Part shown: positions 62,601-64,000 of the stretch, one piece after another
Numbering within the stretch: the stretch's first letter is position 1
Layout: every line of letters begins with the position of its first letter
NCBI GenBank assembly: GCA_001604105.1
Contig: LVAQ01000006.1
Location: 372,001-436,000 of the forward strand
Direction of reading: 5' to 3'
Origin: Clostridiales bacterium Firm_11
GTDB taxonomy: Bacteria > Bacillota > Clostridia > Christensenellales > Aristaeellaceae
Length of the DNA: 64,000 nt
Notes under the pieces: generated by a model
The model's input: only the letters and a program-made list of their open reading frames with translations
Told to the model about the DNA's origin: nothing
Databases searched by the model: none
Made by a program: the position numbers and the translations under genes

Positions 62601-64000
62601 AGTTGAATCGGTTGCCCATCTGTTGCGCGCGCGAAATCGGCAATTTGATAGGTCAGCTTTTGCCACCCGCTTTGCAGGCTGGGCAGCAGGGTAGCGTCCG
62701 CATCGTCATTGATCGCCGTAACGGTTTTGCTGATGCTGATTTTAGGCGCTTCCGGCTTTGGAATGTTGGTGAACATACAAACCGTAACGCCGCCGTTATC
62801 ATCGACTTCCACGGTTCTGGTCGGGTACCACGGATCCGTTTCCACGCTGTTGGGCGTATAGTAAAAATGCTCCGCCTGCTGTTCTTCATGAATCAGGTAG
62901 CGCCCTGGCGCAAGCCCCTCCACAATAAAACTGGCATAGTACCAGCCGTTGGCATCCTTGTATAAGCCGGTGGCTGAATCCTTGGCGATGCCGCCCGCAA
63001 GCGTGTCCGGATCAGCCGCCTCGTAGCGCGTCACGATCACGTTGTTATGAACAGTCTCCAACACTGTGCCCTGATCGTCCACCTGCTTGACGCTGAAAAT
63101 TGCATAATGCGGCACATCAATGGTTGCGCTGCTGGTGGGTTCCAGATAGTTATACTTGAGCACCGCAATTTTTCCGGTTGGTGTGTTGTATGCTTTGACA
63201 GTTACCGTCTGGTTTTGTGTAATCACAAACAGCTTACGCTGCTGCCCACCGATGGTAACGCTGAGCGGGCTTATCGGCTGGTCATCGACGAATATTGCCG
63301 TCAATTCAGGCACGAATCCCTCTGGGGTGGCGGTCTCCACAAGCGCATATGCCTGATTCCCGGTGAGGCGCTTGAGGTTAGGAAACTGCAAATTCCCCTC
63401 CGCGTCGGTAGTCAGGGCATACTGCAAGGTTGCGCTTGTCCCATTCCATATATACAGGGTAAACTCTGCGCCGGGCAGGGTATCGGCAGCGGTGACATGC
63501 TCCTGCGTGCGACCATACTTCGTCAGGTCAATGTAGAGGCCACTCACATCTACCAAGGGTTCCGCCGTTATATCCAGCGTATTGGTGTTTTGGTTGACAG
63601 TAAACGCACGATCCGCCGCAAATTCCAATTCGGCAGGCGCTTCCACTTCTTTGAGGAAATACTGATCGTCCTGTTCATCAGCCAGCAGCCGATCAAACGG
63701 CAGGGTGAAGGTGGCTGTCGCAAGCCCCTGGGCATCCGTCGTCCACAGTGTGCGTCCTTCGATTTGAGTCGTGAAGGTGCGGGTCGCCTCGTGATAGTAA
63801 TAATCTTCGCCGCCGCTTGTGTAGTAGATGGCAAACTTGGCGCCCAGGACGTTAGCGCCGAGGTCATCAATCTTGTGGAAGGCGATTCGTGCTGTTGCGG
63901 GTTTGTTCGTCACGTTGAGCGTCACAGGATTGGCTGCCGTATCGTCCGATGTGATCGTGATCTGCATGGCGCCGTTGACCCACTGTTCTGCCGCGCCATC
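56672..64000 (-). CDS. Giant repeat surface protein, 5' end beyond window
   Basis: At least 2442 residues, open to the right edge; its start is outside. In order: SpaA/Cna_B-like modules (63915 to about 62770), DUF11-type beta domains with KISISKTVTA and RVTISKTSDKQ (about 62760-60930), an SdrD_B-like module (SLGNRVWVDRNANGLQD, from 60920), another SpaA module (LSITKQGTDGTLLDGATFAI), an FctA/Spy0128-like pilin domain (59960-59597), seven tandem repeats of about 110-125 residues (59596-57082), and a final Cna_B domain (RRITVTKTWADENDKDGMRP). The C-terminus ends in a short hydrophobic stretch and GDAIN, with no LPxTG motif or basic tail. Probably an adhesin or stalk; the ligand is unknown. Confidence 0.9.
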   Translation of the reverse strand, partial: DGAAEQWVNGAMQITITSDDTAANPVTLNVTNKPATARIAFHKIDDLGANVLGAKFAIYYTSGGEDYYYHEATRTFTTQIEGRTLWTTDAQGLATATFTLPFDRLLADEQDDQYFLKEVEAPAELEFAADRAFTVNQNTNTLDITAEPLVDVSGLYIDLTKYGRTQEHVTAADTLPGAEFTLYIWNGTSATLQYALTTDAEGNLQFPNLKRLTGNQAYALVETATPEGFVPELTAIFVDDQPISPLSVTIGGQQRKLFVITQNQTVTVKAYNTPTGKIAVLKYNYLEPTSSATIDVPHYAIFSVKQVDDQGTVLETVHNNVIVTRYEAADPDTLAGGIAKDSATGLYKDANGWYYASFIVEGLAPGRYLIHEEQQAEHFYYTPNSVETDPWYPTRTVEVDDNGGVTVCMFTNIPKPEAPKISISKTVTAINDDADATLLPSLQSGWQKLTYQIADFARATDGQPIQLPVDWLDLSDHELAFSDRLGDSVTGVEHYTQSVTVGRAFYEATVLNPNPTREILYASVYGVRADASETLVSTRNVTDASQKVSFPENTYVGFRIRYGTNNDGSANAGLKAGFTAEPVTAEMLFRQPNDATVTPAMTIENRAAVQLKYNLGGIDSVSSGWTVDVAEAAVAPEPTLPRVTISKTSDKQSVKPQDQIIYTVEVKNVSTDSAGLVDPVVIDHIPDQLEYKLSDVTWATLPAGITADAPVTNGEYLYVKFHGTLEPGASIKVYVKAVVRTAAQAISAFTNTAYVTSAHLVNQNVENPSGTSFTDTAGNLPSAASGIPGSLIQAEASTYLTLLAQTENTLTFNNQVTLYKMASANVTGMDQYRGSEGYAIASTNDGSDANIRYQLVVRNDGQAAIENLRVIDKLPLIGDRQIASNTVRDSRWPVTLLGVTDCTVADYTVYTTDVTEVSGGGTSNYINAITTGDITDWTTSTAAYETAQCLRIDFGSSVRLAPGESITVTIDCKAPTAQQATDGSALDSNYYYFWLANNTAAAASNLVGDSVRSVVYSARASTMLNPAPVSLGNRVWVDRNANGLQDIAQGEDIDDPATVFSIEPSLTIPNNLRLTLRTYVGSDVSYTLESTTLDANGFYAFTSLSPGRIKTSSQSVAYDAAGNIYNNALFGVRPTSYQVLVSGIPAGYLVGSAYANNNGVYAPNYEHNTLEERANDSNIQLRSGSYASERFYLRINEDNPTVDVGLIRYRNLSITKQGTDGTLLDGATFAIYGPFTDAALLSAIDLDGVTPVGVITSQSGVATFTSTSNSSFMNYYSNYIVVETDSGANWYHADQLTATGDAVAAADGYGAVSGGGIGNNNFFVLTARSDEDTGYIDEVTVINRYEASGILQVTGTKEMTGGLLSAGDFTFEMSSTDDPDFTTLAATNDADGRFAFAAYAYDFDDAGHTYHYTIAERNDGVRGVTYDTRVYTLAVTVYNLGGGVLEIQKQLQDQQGTAPESIVFQNTSKGSLRISKVLAGNAAIDTDAFAFTVTLTDPQNQPLSGTYQCVHSGDAAMTTLTLDPGGQADVTLRGGETLTISGLLTGTGYAVNEADSLMNGYTTTATGDTGSIDNDENVSEVVFTNTRNVGNLTIAKTLTGTAPDATKAFGFEVTLANGTMPVDGTYACEATGGKAQSAITFTGGKAALTLLGGQSLTILGIYAGTAYTVTEADESADAYVPTPLSRVLSGTIAIATAEETSTVAAFSNHRDATTLTVRKTLAGNAADTNKAFVMTITLSGSGNVQVDRTYPCESGSAVSSVTFTNGLATVSLKGGQWITITDIPVGTTYHITEADYTADGYLTTYLPDADPHTLTGAGSTVTVVNTRNTYGALVVSKSVAGAAVDLNKAFTFGLALRRSDTLSVDDVYVCERTNSVTGNITTETLTITGGEGSLTLKANESLAIPGILTGTAYTLTEADYRAEGYFPTPSSGIRTGVITDVNRSYAAPFINTRGAGRLVISKTVAGNAADRDQYFAFEVRFSRNDGIAVDGIYEAELKDNGASSSTSVTVRSGVARVMLKHGQSMTIKAILRDTTYKVTEDSYAGEGYDTVPASRQYSGTLLRDEQTAYASFTNERNTGSLAISKTLAGNGASATFAFRFRVTLARTDSIPVNQTYICEVTSGASVSRQTITFTAGTASFTLLGGQRMTIYGIPTSTRYTVSEDSYSAEGYTTQASGTSGIIGTGQSSAGFTNTRWSGTLTVRKTLAGNAAEAERVFNFDITLLDSAGLPVNGTFAATGALRSVTFKTGKAAIGLKGGQSATIQNLRSGWTYTVAETEANTDGYVTTASGARGFIPYGGGTSALFTNERNIAQAYRRITVTKTWADENDKDGMRPGTISIYLFSGDVIIDMKEISVADGWTCLFENLPVFSGNGDTIQYRIVEGAIAKYYAQYTEGLESVSILNTYTPEVFKSRDGSTTIIIMDLAIPLGGNINMNQGDAIN
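57082..59596 (-). repeat. Seven tandem isopeptide-type repeats in the giant surface protein
   Basis: Approximate bounds of repeats 1 to 7: 59596-59239, 59238-58871, 58870-58520, 58519-58141, 58140-57773, 57770-57416, 57412-57082. Each starts near ISKTLAGN, has a GGQS.TI segment, then VTEADY or a variant, and ends FTNTRN. Lys, Glu and Asn at these three sites are kept in all seven. Protein identity is only moderate, so the repeats are old. The family resembles DUF7601/DUF5979-type Firmicute surface repeats. Confidence 0.85.

Overview
The window looks like part of a chromosome from an anaerobic, low-to-moderate GC Firmicute of class Clostridia. The reasons are AGGAGG-type ribosome sites on almost every gene, frequent TTG/GTG starts, a Bacillus-type PurR, a DarA c-di-AMP receptor, RicT, a GntR/LacI-type AraR, a V-type ATPase in Enterococcus/Clostridium gene order, a small 2[4Fe-4S] ferredoxin, and LplABC-like sugar transporters. 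A Christensenellales-like gut organism would fit, but that placement is a guess. I saw no tRNA, rRNA, CRISPR array, insertion sequence or phage gene.

Layout. (1) 1-1592: a secreted CotH-type kinase, cut by the left edge. (2) 2.1-3.6 kb: an Lrp/AsnC regulator with a DMT exporter. (3) 3.7-11.2 kb: recO, then purR, glmU, pth and mfd, a shortened form of the Bacillus purR-to-mfd order. The GlmU here has a vestigial uridyltransferase half. (4) 11.4-16 kb: a glyoxalase-like gene and an L-arabinose group (araR, araB, araD, without araA) with visible AraR operators. (5) 16.2-20.4 kb: trmO, a methyltransferase and a two-gene ABC exporter. (6) 20.5-29.7 kb: upp followed by a nine-gene V-type ATPase operon whose proteolipid carries the sodium-binding residues. 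(7) 30-32.7 kb: darA, holB, ricT and a ferredoxin. (8) 33-36.8 kb: a frameshifted acetyltransferase, a VOC protein, YitT, a ZIP transporter and NudC. (9) 37-39.5 kb: a secreted lamin-tail protein and a second secreted CotH kinase. (10) 39.8-54.1 kb: a glycan-use locus, made of a membrane-bound AraC regulator facing an operon for a sugar ABC importer, an esterase, two Gfo/Idh/MocA oxidoreductases, a NagB-like deaminase, a large orphan hydrolase-like protein and NagA. (11) 54.6-64 kb: a type-5 solute-binding protein downstream of a giant repeat surface protein that runs off the right edge.

How the parts work together. The 40-54 kb locus reads as one programme: sense an extracellular sugar signal, import an oligosaccharide, de-esterify it, open or modify it by oxidoreduction, and feed an amino sugar into glycolysis through deacetylation and deamination. 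It is the best candidate for an undescribed system. The secreted CotH kinases, the lamin-tail protein and the giant isopeptide-type repeat protein suggest an elaborate cell surface. The V-ATPase is predicted to work with sodium.
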